The notes under the pieces were generated by a model. That model was given only the letters and a program-made list of their open reading frames with translations, was not told the DNA's origin and searched no databases. Shown in pieces: positions 54,478 through 64,000 of a stretch of DNA of 64,000 nucleotides. Position numbers and translations under genes: made by a program. Origin of the DNA: CAVVAL01 sp963740215 (GTDB lineage Bacteria; Actinomycetota; Actinomycetes; Mycobacteriales; Cryptosporangiaceae); contig CAVUDJ010000019.1 of the NCBI GenBank assembly GCA_963740215.1, positions 1,240,001 through 1,304,000 on the forward strand, written 5' to 3'. How positions within the stretch are numbered: position 1 is the stretch's first letter; every line of letters starts with the position of its first letter.

Positions 54478-55806
54478 CGCTGCTCCCGCCGTACTCGTCG
54501 TACCTGGACGACCATCACCGGCAGCACCAGCAGCAGGAGGAACACGGCGATCGCGCTGCCCACGCCCTGGTCGTTGCCCCCGCCGAACGACACGAGGTAC
54601 ATCTGGAGGGCGAGCACGTTCGCGTCCTGCTGCACCGCCCCCGGCGCGATGACGTACACGAGGTCGAAGACCTTGAGCACGTTGATCATCAGCGTGACGA
54701 GGACGACGAACAGCACCGGCGCCAGCAGGGGCATCGTGATGCGGCGGAACACCTGCCACTCGCTCGCGCCGTCCACCCGGGCGGCCTCCAGCGCGTCCCG
54801 TGGAAGCGCGGACAGGCCGGCGGCGATGAGCACCATCGCGAAGCCGGACCACATCCAGGTGTACGCCGCGATGATGGCCGGCGTCACCAATCCGGGGCCG
54901 AGCCAGGTGACCCCGCGGAAGGGCGGCGTGAAGTTGGACGCCGCCAGGCGGACGGTGTACCCGGTGCCCGCGAGCTGGGTGAAGGCGAAGCTGCCGTCCG
55001 GGCCGGTACGGGTCGAGGCCGCCACCGCGCCGTCCCGCACGGCCTGCACCGCCACGCCCGGCATGCCCTTCTCGGCAGGGTCGACCGCGCCCGGCCGGCC
55101 GCCGCCACCCGGCGTGACGTCGAGCCAGACGGCGCCGACCAGCCCGCGCCCGCTCGCTGACGGGACAACCGCGCTGGTCGCCTCCGCGCGGCAGGCTGCG
55201 CGGCGCCACGCCGACCAGTCCCATGAGGACGGGCCGGCCAGGCACGGCGCGCGCCTCATACCCTCCGTCACGCGCCACCAAGACGCCGCCCTGCGCAAGA
55301 TCGCCGCCGTCCTGCCCAAGCGGCCCGCCGCGGTCGCGCGCCCTGGCCGTCGGATAGGGCGACGGCGGGACGACGCTGTCGTGCACGCCGACGACCGCCG
55401 CGTTGAGCAGGCCGCGGCCCGGGTCCTGCTGGTACACCAGCGTGAAGATGATGCCCGCCGCCAGCATCGAGATCGCCATCGGCATGAACACGATCAGCTT
55501 GACCGCGGCTCCCCAGCGCACCCGCTCGGCGAGCACCGCGAACACCAGCCCGAGGCAGGTGACGATGGTCGGTCCCACCAGCACCCAGACCGCGTTGTTC
55601 CGCAGCGCGGTGAAGGTCGCGGGATCGGTGAAGAGCTCCGCGTAGTTGGCGAGCCCGACGAACCTCGTCCCGTCCGCGTCGAACAGGCTCCTGCCCACCG
55701 AGTAGGCGATCGGGTAGAGCACCAGCGCGCCGAGCAGCACCAACGCCGGCGCGAGGAACATCGCGGCCAGCAGGCGAGGGCGGCCGGATCGGCTCCGCGC
55801 GGTCAT
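54474..55806 (-). CDS. Carbohydrate ABC transporter permease, MalF-like, with inserted Ig-like domain; frameshifted
   Basis: About 443 aa when joined, clearly longer than a normal MalF-type permease of about 300 aa. Helices 1-3 (AMFLAPALVLLGALVLYPIA; FMPMAISMLAAGIIFTLVYQ) are followed by an extracellular insert of about 125 residues. Part of it (GMPGVAVQAVRDGAVAASTR; TGPDGSFAFTQLAGTGYTVR) reads as a carboxypeptidase-regulatory/CnaB-like beta domain. The last helices carry the EAA loop (ALEAARVDGASEWQVFRRIT). One frame change lies within the insert, near 55200-55320. Starts at ATG 55806, 5 bp after the receptor gene. Confidence 0.82.
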
Positions 55807-55811
55807 CGCCG

Positions 55812-57124
55812 CTAGCTCCCGAACGCCTTCGCGGCGTCGCTCTCGAGCCGTTTCGTCACGCCTGCCACGTCCGTCGGCCTGGCGAGGAAGTCCTGCAGGT
55901 GCTTCCACTCGCCGACGCCCTTGGTACCGCCGAACGCGGCCGGCGCCAGGTCGGACATGTCGAACCGCACCCGGTCACCCGCCGCAACGAGGTTCTTCGC
56001 GATCGCGCGGCTGGTCTCGTCCGGGTAGGCCGCGACGTCCAGGTTCTTGTTCGGGGATGTGAAGCCGCCGGTCGAGGCCCAGACCTCGGCCGCCTCGGGT
56101 GACGCGAGGAACTCCAGCAGCTCCTGGGCGCCCTTGCTGTCGGTCATCGCGACCGCGGCGTCGCCGCCGCTTACCACCGGTGCCGAGCCGCCGACGGCGG
56201 GGAACGGGAAGAGCTTGGCGTCCTCGCCGACCTTCGCCGTCTTCAGGTCGCCGATCACCCCGGCGACGAAGTCGCCCTCGTACACCATCGCCGCCTTCGG
56301 CTGGGCGGAGAACGTGTCGCTGACCGAGGTCGGGAAGTCCGTCTGCAGGCGCCTGCGCTGGGCCGCCCGCGACGATGCCCGGGGTGCTCCAGAGCTCGCC
56401 GAGCGTGGTCAGCGCCTTGGTCACGGACGGGTGGGTCCAGGGGATCTCGTGCCGCGACAGCTTGTCGTACAGCTCCGGGCCGGCCTGGGAGAGGTAGACG
56501 TTCTCGAACCAGTCGGTGAGCGTCCAGCCGTCCGCGCCGCCGACGGCGAGTGCCGGCGTTCCCGCGTCCGAGACGGCCTTCGCGACCGTGACGAACTCGT
56601 CCCAGGTCTTCGGCGGCTCGCACCCCGGCGTCCTCGAAGGCCTTGGTGCGGTACCAGACGGTGGACTTGTTCGCGGCCTTGAAGTACACGCCGTAGAGCT
56701 TCGAGTCGACGCTGCCCAGCGTCCGCCAGATCGGGGCGAAGTTGGCGTCGATCGCCTTCTGCACCTCCTGGTTGGCCGGCTTCAGGTGGCCGGCCTTCGC
56801 GAACTGGACCAGGGCACCCTGCTGCGGCAGCATCGCGACGTCCGGCGGGTCGCCGCCCTGGATCTTGGAGTCCAGGAACGTCGAGACGTTGTCACCGGTC
56901 GGCGTGAACTTGACCGTCGCGCCGGTCTTCTCGGCGAACGCGTCCAGCACCTTGCGGAAGTTCTGCTGCTCCGCTCCGGTCCACACGGCGGCCACCGTCA
57001 CGGTCTGGCCGGCGAGGTCGCCGGGTTGGTCGGCGTCACCGGCGGGCTTGTCGGTGCACGCACCAACGGTGAGCGTCACGGCGCAGGCTGTTGCGAGGCC
57101 GATACCGCGCAGGGTTGGCGTCAC
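55812..57124 (-). CDS. Carbohydrate ABC transporter substrate-binding lipoprotein (SBP family 1), frameshifted
   Basis: About 437 aa when joined. A lipoprotein signal ends TLTVGAC, followed by a linker and SBP_bac_1 motifs: VTVAAVWTGAEQQNFRKVLD, GGDPPDVAMLPQQGALVQFA and, near the end, AMTDSKGAQELLEFLASPEA. The frame breaks near 56630 (after AFEDAGV) and again near 56365 (after TPGIVAGG). Start GTG 57124 is preferred over ATG 57148 because a perfect AGGAGG sits 7 nt upstream of it. First gene of the sugar importer operon. Confidence 0.83.
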
Positions 57125-57181
57125 TGGTGTCCTCCTGTTGGGATTCATCGGTTGCGGTCTCCGAGCGACTGGCGTTACTGG

Positions 57182-58639
57182 TCAGGGCACAGGAGCGTCG
57201 ACCTGCGTTGGCGGTGTGGCCGCTGGCGCCGCCTGGGTGTGCGCAGGGATGCGGCCGAGGGTCAGCGCCGTGACGACGGCGCCGACCAGCACCAGCGCCG
57301 CGGCGAGCCGCAGCCCGTCCGCGTACCCGAGCAGGAACGCCGCCTCCGCGCTCCGGCCGGCGCGCATCTCCGCGTGCTGCCGGGCAGTGAGCACCGCCCC
57401 GACCAGGACGACGCCGAAGATGCCGGACGCCTCGCGTACGGCGCTGGTCAGCCCCGCCGCGAGGCCGGTGCGGTCCGGCGGCACCGCGGTGAGGGTGACG
57501 GTGATGAGCGGCGTGATGAGCGCAGACCCCACACCGATCAGCGCGAAGCCGGGCTGCAGATCCCAGTACGTCGCACCGTCGCCCGTCCAGGACACCACCA
57601 GCAGGCCGGCGGCGACGCACGCCAGACCCGACGGCACCACCCACCGGGCGCCCAGCGCCGCTGCCAGCCGGACCGCGACCGGCGTCGTCACCACGACGAG
57701 GGCCGCCAGCGGCACGAACGCCAACCCGGCCCGGACCGCCGAGAAGCCGAGGACGTCCTGCATGAACAGCGACGTGAAGAAGAAGACGCCGGTGACGCCG
57801 ACGCCCCACAGCAGCTGGGCCGCCGTGCCCCCGCTGAACACGCGGTCACGGAAGAGCCGCAGATCGATGACCGGCTCTGGCACGCGGGACTCGACGATCA
57901 CGAGCAACACCGCCCCCACGGCGGTGAGCCCCAGCGCGGCGAGCACCGGGTGCGCGGTGAAGCCCTCGGACGGTCCGGTCACGAGCGCGTACGTCAGTCC
58001 GCACAGCACCAGCGCGGACAGTGCGACCCCCGGCAGGTCGAGCCGCCGCCAGCCGGAGCGGCCCCAGCTCCAGCTTCGTGCGGCATCGCCGGGCTCGCGT
58101 GGCAGCAGCAGGGCGCACAGGGCGCCGACGGGAACGTTGATGAAGAAGATCCAGCTCCAGGACCATCGGTCGGTCAGGAAGCCACCCACCACGGGCCCGA
58201 GCGCCAGCGCGGAGGCGATCGCCGCCATCCAGACGCCGCCGGCGACCTCGCGCTGAACCGGGTCCAGGTCCGCGGCCATGATGGCGAGCGCGGCGGGCAT
58301 CAGCAGCCCCGCGCCGATGCCCTGGACGGCGCGGGCCGCGATGAGCGCCGACCCCGAGCCGGCGAGCCCGGCGGCGGCCGAGGCGGTCGCGAAGATCGCC
58401 ACTCCGATCAGGAGGGTGCGGCGCCGGCCGATCGTGTCGGCGAGACGGCCGCCCACCAGCAGCAGGCTGGAGAACCCGACGACATAGCTGGTGACCACCC
58501 ACTCGAGCCCGGAGATCGGAAGCCGCAGATCCCGCTGGATCGCCGGCAGCGCCACGTTCACGACATTGTTGTCGAGCGTGGCGATGAATGCGCAGGATCC
58601 GATCACCGTGAGTTTTCGGTAATACGCCAGCCGAGTCAT
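57182..58639 (-). CDS. MFS transporter, DHA2/EmrB-QacA family
   Basis: 485 aa, 14 predicted helices. Motif A is VGGRLADTIGRRRTLLIG and motif C occurs in ALALGPVVGGFLTDRWSW, diagnostic of drug/H+ antiporters. Start ATG 58639 has AAGGGGG upstream; the frame extends to 58690 without conserved sequence. It is divergent from the FAAL/PKS genes and could export their product, but its 57-bp spacing to the sugar-receptor gene also allows co-transcription with that operon. Confidence 0.9.
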   Translation of the reverse strand: MTRLAYYRKLTVIGSCAFIATLDNNVVNVALPAIQRDLRLPISGLEWVVTSYVVGFSSLLLVGGRLADTIGRRRTLLIGVAIFATASAAAGLAGSGSALIAARAVQGIGAGLLMPAALAIMAADLDPVQREVAGGVWMAAIASALALGPVVGGFLTDRWSWSWIFFINVPVGALCALLLPREPGDAARSWSWGRSGWRRLDLPGVALSALVLCGLTYALVTGPSEGFTAHPVLAALGLTAVGAVLLVIVESRVPEPVIDLRLFRDRVFSGGTAAQLLWGVGVTGVFFFTSLFMQDVLGFSAVRAGLAFVPLAALVVVTTPVAVRLAAALGARWVVPSGLACVAAGLLVVSWTGDGATYWDLQPGFALIGVGSALITPLITVTLTAVPPDRTGLAAGLTSAVREASGIFGVVLVGAVLTARQHAEMRAGRSAEAAFLLGYADGLRLAAALVLVGAVVTALTLGRIPAHTQAAPAATPPTQVDAPVP

Positions 58640-58876
58640 ACGGCCCCCTTCCGCCGCACAGAATTCCGCGCTCCGGACCGCGCTGTCCACGCACCGGCGG
58701 GAATTTGAGCGACTCTGACAAGGGGTGCCGAGGAATTGTCATCCAGCTCACGAATTTGAAGAGAATCACCAGCTCAGAGCCGGTCCAGAAGAGGCCATAT
58801 CGGGCAGGTCCGAACCCAGAACTTGTCACCCGCGCGACAACTTTCCCGCTGTCGATAGCGAAAGCTCGACGTGCGG
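58640..58876. other. Divergent promoter region between DHA2 exporter and FAAL genes
   Basis: AT-richer than its surroundings throughout 58660-58860 and free of protein-like frames. The rightward promoter is annotated separately; the leftward one was not located with confidence. A shared gap supports co-regulation of exporter and FAAL/PKS genes. Confidence 0.45.
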
Positions 58877-58905
58877 TTGACTCGCTCGTCGCGGGTATTT
58901 ACGTT
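58877..58905 (+). promoter_or_regulatory. Promoter of the FAAL/PKS operon
   Basis: TTGACT (58877-58882), 17-bp spacer, TACGTT (58900-58905): a near-consensus housekeeping-type promoter. The expected leader is about 55 nt, ending in a perfect AGGAGG before the FAAL ATG. Confidence 0.65.
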
Positions 58906-58966
58906 TCGCTCTGGCCGCGGCTCGCGGAATACCGCCCGACAGCTGAAGGAAGTCCAGGAGGACCGA

Positions 58967-60755
58967 ATGGAACAGGTTCAGTCATTCGCGCCCACCGCGA
59001 ATCCATTCCGCACGCGCTTCACCGGGATCGACACCATTCCCGCCAGCCTGATGCGGTGGGCGGAGGAGCGCGGTGAGCACCGGGCGTTCAGCTTCGTCGA
59101 GTACGCCGACGACTCCGCCGCGGGCGTCTACCGCTCGCTCACCTGGCGTCGCCTGAACCGCCGAGCGCTCGCCGTCGGCGCGAGGGTCGCGGCGCAGGCG
59201 AAGGTCGGCGACCGCGTCGCGATCCTGGCGCCGCAGGGCCTCGACTACGTCGTCGCCTTCCTGGGTTGCCTGTACGCGGGCGCCATCGCGGTACCGCTGT
59301 TCAGCCCCGACCTGCCCGGCCACTCCGACCGGCTGGCCGCCGTCCTCGGCGACTGCCGGCCGGTCAGCGTCCTCACCGTCAGCGGCGCGGCCGACGGCGT
59401 CCGGGAGTTCCTCGACCAGCACAGCCAGAACGGGCGCCCGACCGTGGAGTGCGTCGACCTGGTTCCGGACGAGGAGGCCGACGGCTGGTCCCCGTACGCC
59501 TCGGGCGAGGGCGACATCGCCTACCTCCAGTACACGTCCGGCTCGACGCGCACGCCCGGCCGGCGTCGTGATCACCCATCGCAACGTGGTGGCCAACGCC
59601 CGCCAATGCATGGACGCCTTCGCAGGCCCCGGCCAGCCGTTCACCAACGTCGGCTGGGTGCCGCTGTTCCACGACATGGGGCTGGTGCTGCTGCTCGCCG
59701 CGCCCGTCATCGGCGGCGCCACCTCGGTGCTGATGGACCCCGTCGCATTCCTGCGGCGGCCCGTCCGGTGGCTGCAACTGCTGTCCCAGCATCCGCGGAC
59801 GGTCACCGCCGCACCCAACGGCGCCTTCGACCTGTGTGTCGCGCGCGTGCCGGAGCAGGAGCGGTACGACCTGCGGCTGGACGAGGTCGTCACGATGATC
59901 AACGGCAGCGAACCGGTGCGGCCCGAGACGGTCGAGCGGTTCCAGCGCGCGTTCGGCCCGTACGGCCTGGCGCCCGAGGCCCACCGCCCGTCCTACGGCC
60001 TGGCGGAGGCGACGGTGTTCGTCTCCGCGAGTCCGCTGGACGCCGTCCCTTACGAGGTCCGCCTCGACCGGGACGAGCTGACCAGGGGCCGTGTGGTCGC
60101 CGCGGACGCTGGGCACGGCGCGGCGAACGGGCTGGTGGGTTGCGGCCTGCCCGTCGACCAGCAGGTGCGGATCGTCGACCCGGAGACCTGCGTCCCGGTG
60201 CCCGCCGGCCGGACGGGCGAGATCTGGGTGCAGGGCCCGAACGTCGCGCTCGGCTACTGGCACCGCGAGGACCAGTCCGTCGAAACCTTCGGCGGCCTGC
60301 TGCGCGGCTCCGACGGCACTCTCGTCGACGGCGAATGGCTGCGCACCGGAGACCTCGGCGCGCTTCACGATGGCCACCTCTTCGTGACGGGCCGCCGCAA
60401 GGACCTGATCATCGTGGACGGACGCAACCACTACCCGCAGGACATCGAGCGGTCGGTGAAGGCGGCGCACGCCGGCCTGTCGCGGCTCGCCGCGTTCTCG
60501 GTCGAGCGCGACGCGGTCGAGGAGGTCGTCGTGGTTGCCGAGCACGAACGGGAGATCGCCGCCGTCGACACCGCGGCGGCCGGGCGTGCCGCGCGGGAGT
60601 CCGTCGCTGCCGCGCACGGCATCCGGCTGGCCGAGTTCGTGCTGGTGGAGCCCGGCGCGATCCCGCGGACGTCCAGCGGCAAGATCAGCCGCAACGCGTG
60701 CCGGCAGCGGTACCTGAGCGGCGAGCTCACCCGCTCCGAGGGGAGCGCGGCATGA
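58967..60755 (+). CDS. Fatty acyl-AMP ligase (FAAL), one-base frameshift
   Basis: About 595 aa when joined. The P-loop is YTSGSTRTP, then GVVITHRNVVAN. FAAL landmarks are VPLFHDMGLVLLLAAPVIGG, NGSEPVRPETVERF, SYGLAEATVFVSAS and GRRKDLIIVDGRNHYPQDIE. The C-terminal Lys lies in SSGKISRNACRQRY. A surplus G near 59555 breaks the frame just after the P-loop. FAALs activate a fatty acid as the adenylate and load it onto an acyl carrier domain, here most likely the N-terminal ACP of the next protein. Start ATG 58967 follows AGGAGG. Its stop overlaps the next ATG (ATGA). Confidence 0.88.
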
Positions 60756-63700
60756 CCGGGCGCGCCCTACGACGCCGAGCAGTTGCGGAGGCTGCTCGTC
60801 GACCGCATCGCGAAACTCCGCGCGCTGCCCGCGGACGAGGTACCCGTGGACCGCCCGCTGGCCGAGTTGGGAATGTCCTCGGTGGACGCGGTCTCGCTGT
60901 CCGTCGAGCTGACCGCGCTGGCGGGCAGGAAGGTACCCGACACTCTCCTGTGGGAGGCGCCGACGATCGCGGCGCTCGTCAAGTGGCTGATGGCCGAGCG
61001 CGCGACCACACCTGCGCCGGACCGCGCGCCGGAGTCCACGCCCGCGGCGGCGCGGCTGGTCGACGAGCCGATCGCCGTGGTGGGCATCGGCTGCCGGCTA
61101 CCCGGCGCCGTGCACGGGCCCGCGCAGTTCTGGCAGCTGCTCATCGACGGCCGCCAGGGCATCCGCGAGGTGCCGCCGGGGCGCTGGGAGCGCTTCGTGC
61201 CCGACACGCCGGAGGTTGCCGAGACGCTGCGCGAGACGATCCGGTGGGGCGGATACCTGGACGACGTCGCCGGGTTCGACGCCGCGTTCTTCCGGATCCC
61301 GCCCCGCGAGGCCACGGCCATGGACCCGCAACAGCGCATGGTGCTCGAGGTCGCCTGGGAGGCGTTGGAGCACGCGGGCATCCCGGCGCGTTCGCTCGCC
61401 GGCACCGCCACGGGCGTGTTCCTCGGCATCTGCAACGGGGAGTACGGGTTCATGACCGGGGCGGACGTCTCGAAGGTGGACGCCTGGACTCCGGCCGGGG
61501 CAGCGCTGAGCGTCGCGGCCAACCGGCTGTCCTACCTGCTCGACCTGCGCGGACCCAGCATCGCGCTCGACACCGCCTGCTCGTCGTCGCTCGTGGCCGT
61601 ACACCAGGCCTGCACCAGCCTGCGCATGGGCGAGACCGACACGGCGATCGCGGCCGGGGTCAACCTCCTGCTGGCGGCCACCGTGACCGTCGGTTTCCAA
61701 CGGGCCGGCATGCTCGCCCCGGATGGGCGCTGCAAGCCGTTCTCCCAGGCAGCGGACGGCTTCGGGCGCGGCGAGGGGTGCGGCGCCGTCGTCCTCAAGC
61801 GGCTGTCCGACGCGACACGGGACGGGGATCGCGTGCTGGCACTCATCCGCGCGACCGCGGTGAACTCCGACGGCCGCTCGAACGGCCTGATGGCACCGAA
61901 CCCCGAGGCCCAGCAGGCGCTGCTGCGGCGCGTCTACGACCAGGCGGGAATCGACCCGGCCGATGTCGACTACGTCGAGCCCCAGGCCACGGGGACCCCG
62001 TTCGGCGACGCCATCGAGGCCCGGTCGCTGGGCTCGGTGTTCGGCCGCGGGCGCTCGCCGGACCAGCCGCTGCTCGTCGGCTCCGCGAAGAGCAACGTGG
62101 GCCACCTCGAGGCGGCGTCCGGCATCGTCGGGCTCATCAAGGCGGCGCTCGCCCTCTCGCGCGACGTCATCCCACCCAGCCTGCACTTCCAGGCGCCCAA
62201 CCCGAAGGTCGACTTCGACGCCGAGGGGCTGCGGGTCGCCGTCGGGGCCGAGCCGTGGCCCAGGTACAGCGGGCGCGCGATCGCGGGCGTGTCCGCATTC
62301 GGCTTCGGCGGCACCAACGCCCACGTGATTCTGGAGGAGGCGCCGCGCCAGACCGCCGCGCGGCGCTCCGCCGACACGGCACCGCTCGTCGCCGCGCTGA
62401 CGGACGCCGACGTGGACCGCGTGCGGACGACGGCCGCCACACTCGCCGACTGGTTGGAGAGCCGGGCGGGCCGGGGGGTGCCGCTGGAGGACATCGGCCG
62501 GACGCTGGCCGGGCGGCTCAACCGGGGCAAGGCGCGCGCCGCGGTGGTGGCCGCCGACCGCGACGACCTGGTGATCGGGCTGCGTCAGCTGGCCAGCGGG
62601 CAGCCGACGCTGCTCACCGACGGGCGTCGCCGCGCCGCCGGGGAACTGGTCTGGGTCTTCGGGGCGTCGGAATCCGCGTGGCCCGGGATCGGGCGGCTGC
62701 TGCTGACCTCCGAGCCGGACTTCGCGGCCGCCGTCGACGAGCTGGATCCGGTGCTCGCGGACGCTACCGGCGTCTCGCTCCGCGCCCAGCTCGAGCGCGG
62801 CACGCTCGCAGCCAGCTCCGACGTCACGTCCGTCGTCCACTTCGGAACGCAACTCGCGCTCGCGGCACTGTGGCGCTGCTACGGCGCCCAGCCCGTGGCC
62901 GTCATCGGCGAGTCCGAGGGCGAGACCGCCGCTGCCGTGGTCTCCGGTGCCCTGAGCGTGGAGGCCGGGGCGCGGATCGTCGCCGAGCGGGCCCGGAGGG
63001 CAGGGGTGGGAGCGCCGGGCTTCGCGGCCGCCGTCGCAGCCGCCACCGACGGTCGCCGCAGGGCGTTCGTCGAGATCACGCCGTGCCCTGCACTGCGAGG
63101 CGCGGTGGCGACGCTGACCGGGGACGCGCCCGAGCCGCCGATCGTGGAGACGCTGGTCCGGGACACGGATGACGCGATCGCGTTCCGGACCGCGCTCGCC
63201 ACGCTGTTCGTCCACGGTACGGACGTCGACCTGCGGCGGGCCCATGCCGGCGGGCGGGTGCGTGACCTGCCCACGACGCCCTGGCGGCACGTCCGGTACT
63301 GGCCGGACCCTGCACCGCGCCTGACCGCGTTGCCGGTGACGGCGGCGTTGCCGGTGACGGCCGCGCCGACCAGCACGGCCGCGTTGCCGGTGACGGCCGC
63401 GCCGCCCATCACGACCGTGCCGCCCGCCAGCCATCCGGACGGCGCCGGCATCGCCGACCAGCTGGTCGAGCACGTCGCCGCGATCATGGGCTTCGAGCCC
63501 GATCAGGTGGATCGGACGGTGCCCCTCACCGATCTCGGCATCGACTCGCTCATGGCGGCCCGCATGGCCGGCGCCGTCCAGCGCGAGTTCGGCCTCGACC
63601 TACCCGTCGAGCTGCTGGTCAACCGGTCCACAGTGGACGACGTGGCCGGCTGGATCGCCGCCCGGCGCGGTGCGCCGCTCACCGGGCCGCCGCGGTCGGG

Positions 63701-63776
63701 TCAGCCGGCCGCCGGACCGGCCAGGCCGGTGGCCGGGCCGCCGACGCCGGTGGCCGGGCCGCCGAACGCCGGCTGA
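60752..63776 (+). CDS. Polyketide synthase-like protein ACP-KS-(degenerate AT)-ACP
   Basis: About 1005 aa. Order: ACP 1 (LGMSSVDAVSLS, attachment Ser at 60879-60881), ketosynthase, shortened acyltransferase, Pro/Ala linker with sequence repeats, ACP 2 (LGIDSLMAARM, Ser at 63546-63548). KS keeps Cys (DTACSSS, 61578-61580) and the second His (NVGHLEAASG, 62103-62105). The HGTGT His is Gln (VEPQATGTPFGD, CAG at 61983-61985). The AT reads GESEGE where GHSxGE is expected and lacks roughly 110 residues that should contain the catalytic His. A surplus G near 60759 shifts the frame after MTG. It ends with an in-frame TGA in a linker. Partner of the FAAL. Confidence 0.85.
63327..63397 (+). repeat. Short direct repeats in the PKS linker
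   Basis: GCGTTGCCGGTGACGGC occurs three times, at 63327, 63345 and 63381, encoding an ALPVTA repeat in the flexible linker before ACP 2. Likely a slippage-prone coding repeat. Confidence 0.75.
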
Positions 63777-64000
63777 CTCGGGCCGCCGAGGCCGATCGCG
63801 CCCCGCGACGCGGCCGAGCGCATGGTGGCGCACGCGTGGCGGGAGGCGCTCCACGCCAGCCCGGTCGGCATGGCCGACGACTTCTTCCGCCTCGGCGGCG
63901 ACTGGCCGCTCGCAGAGCGAGTCGCGGCGGGGCTGTCCCACCGAATCGGCGTGGAACTCCCCACCGCCGCCCTGTTCGCCGACCCGACCGCCGAAGCGAT
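63777..64000 (+). CDS. Carrier-domain fragment continuing past the PKS stop (partial)
   Basis: In the same frame as the PKS gene, immediately after its TGA, the sequence reads LGPPRPIAPRDAAERMVAHA, then ASPVGMADDFFRLGGDWPLA, then GVELPTAALFADPTAEA. This is a peptidyl/aryl-carrier-like domain, complete except that the phosphopantetheine Ser expected after LGGD is Trp (TGG at 63903-63905). It may be the continuation of the PKS behind a stop mutation or sequence error, or a separate protein starting at ATG 63822. It runs off the window. Confidence 0.6.

Noticed and set aside
53956..55815. A 619-codon plus-strand frame opposite the sugar permeases
   Set aside because: The minus strand encodes membrane helices and EAA loops; the plus frame is His/Arg-rich noise.
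58871..63172. A single 1433-codon open frame on the plus strand
   Set aside because: Only its first part (58967-59555) is FAAL sequence. After the frameshift it is an Arg/Gly-rich shadow of the FAAL and PKS genes read out of frame.
63327..63397. CRISPR or iteron array
   Set aside because: The repeats are in frame within a Pro/Ala linker of the PKS and code for ALPVTA.
60752..63776. Mycolic-acid condensase (Pks13) with FadD32
   Set aside because: Domain order is similar, but the KS His and AT active site are lost, no thioesterase is visible and nothing else suggests a mycolate producer.

Overview
This is high-GC DNA packed with genes on both strands. ATGA/GTGA start-stop overlaps are frequent, and the window holds a conservon (kinase, roadblock protein, DUF742 protein, small GTPase), three very large LuxR-type ATPase regulators, an ECF41 sigma factor, a WXG100-like protein and Tat/lipoprotein signals. 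Together these indicate an actinobacterium, plausibly Micromonosporaceae or a relative; the genus cannot be fixed from sequence alone. Many genes have a TAnnnT -10 box only 6-7 nt before the start codon, which suggests leaderless transcripts.

Layout. 1-4660 (minus): oligopeptide ABC importer with a fused two-domain ATPase, two permeases and a Tat lipoprotein receptor. A 20-bp palindrome precedes it and an unusual XRE-TetR fusion regulator plus a NUDIX hydrolase are read divergently. 6.5-8.2 kb: small coiled-coil membrane proteins and a decayed gene. 8.2-12.9 kb: a potassium channel, then a FIST sensor paired with a GAF-GGDEF-EAL c-di-GMP enzyme. 13.2-18.5 kb: AraC regulator, glyoxalase-fold protein, MFS exporter and a frameshifted LuxR-ATPase. 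18.5-22.5 kb: UvrA-like resistance ATPase, glyoxalase-fold protein, RNase Z. 22.5-25.0 kb: WXG100-like protein, alpha/beta hydrolase and lipoprotein. 25.1-26.9 kb: a small gene under a perfect LexA/SOS box, then two truncated genes joined at a dispersed repeat. 28.0-31.2 kb: ribbon-helix-helix regulator with a three-site operator, DUF4097 protein and a DrrAB-type exporter. 31.2-32.6 kb: ECF41 sigma factor divergent from a DoxX-like protein, with matching ECF41 promoters facing both ways. 33.8-37.8 kb: conservon and terminator. 38-48.8 kb: pseudo-hydrolase/LuxR fusion, AhpD-like protein, and an OsmC/flavoprotein cassette between two LuxR-ATPase regulators. 49.6-53.1 kb: ABC exporter with a two-component system. 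53.6-58.6 kb: sugar ABC importer and a DHA2 exporter. 59-64 kb: fatty acyl-AMP ligase and a polyketide synthase-like protein with degenerate catalytic motifs, cut by the window edge.

At least ten otherwise well-conserved genes carry single-base frameshifts, often in G/C runs. This looks more like draft-quality sequence than mass decay, so broken genes are annotated as one locus with the break positions given.

The least ordinary features are the FAAL/PKS-like pair with a His-to-Gln ketosynthase and gutted acyltransferase, the two families of short dispersed structured repeats, the paired ECF41 promoters, the SOS-box gene, and the ribbon-helix-helix operator phased at 11 bp.
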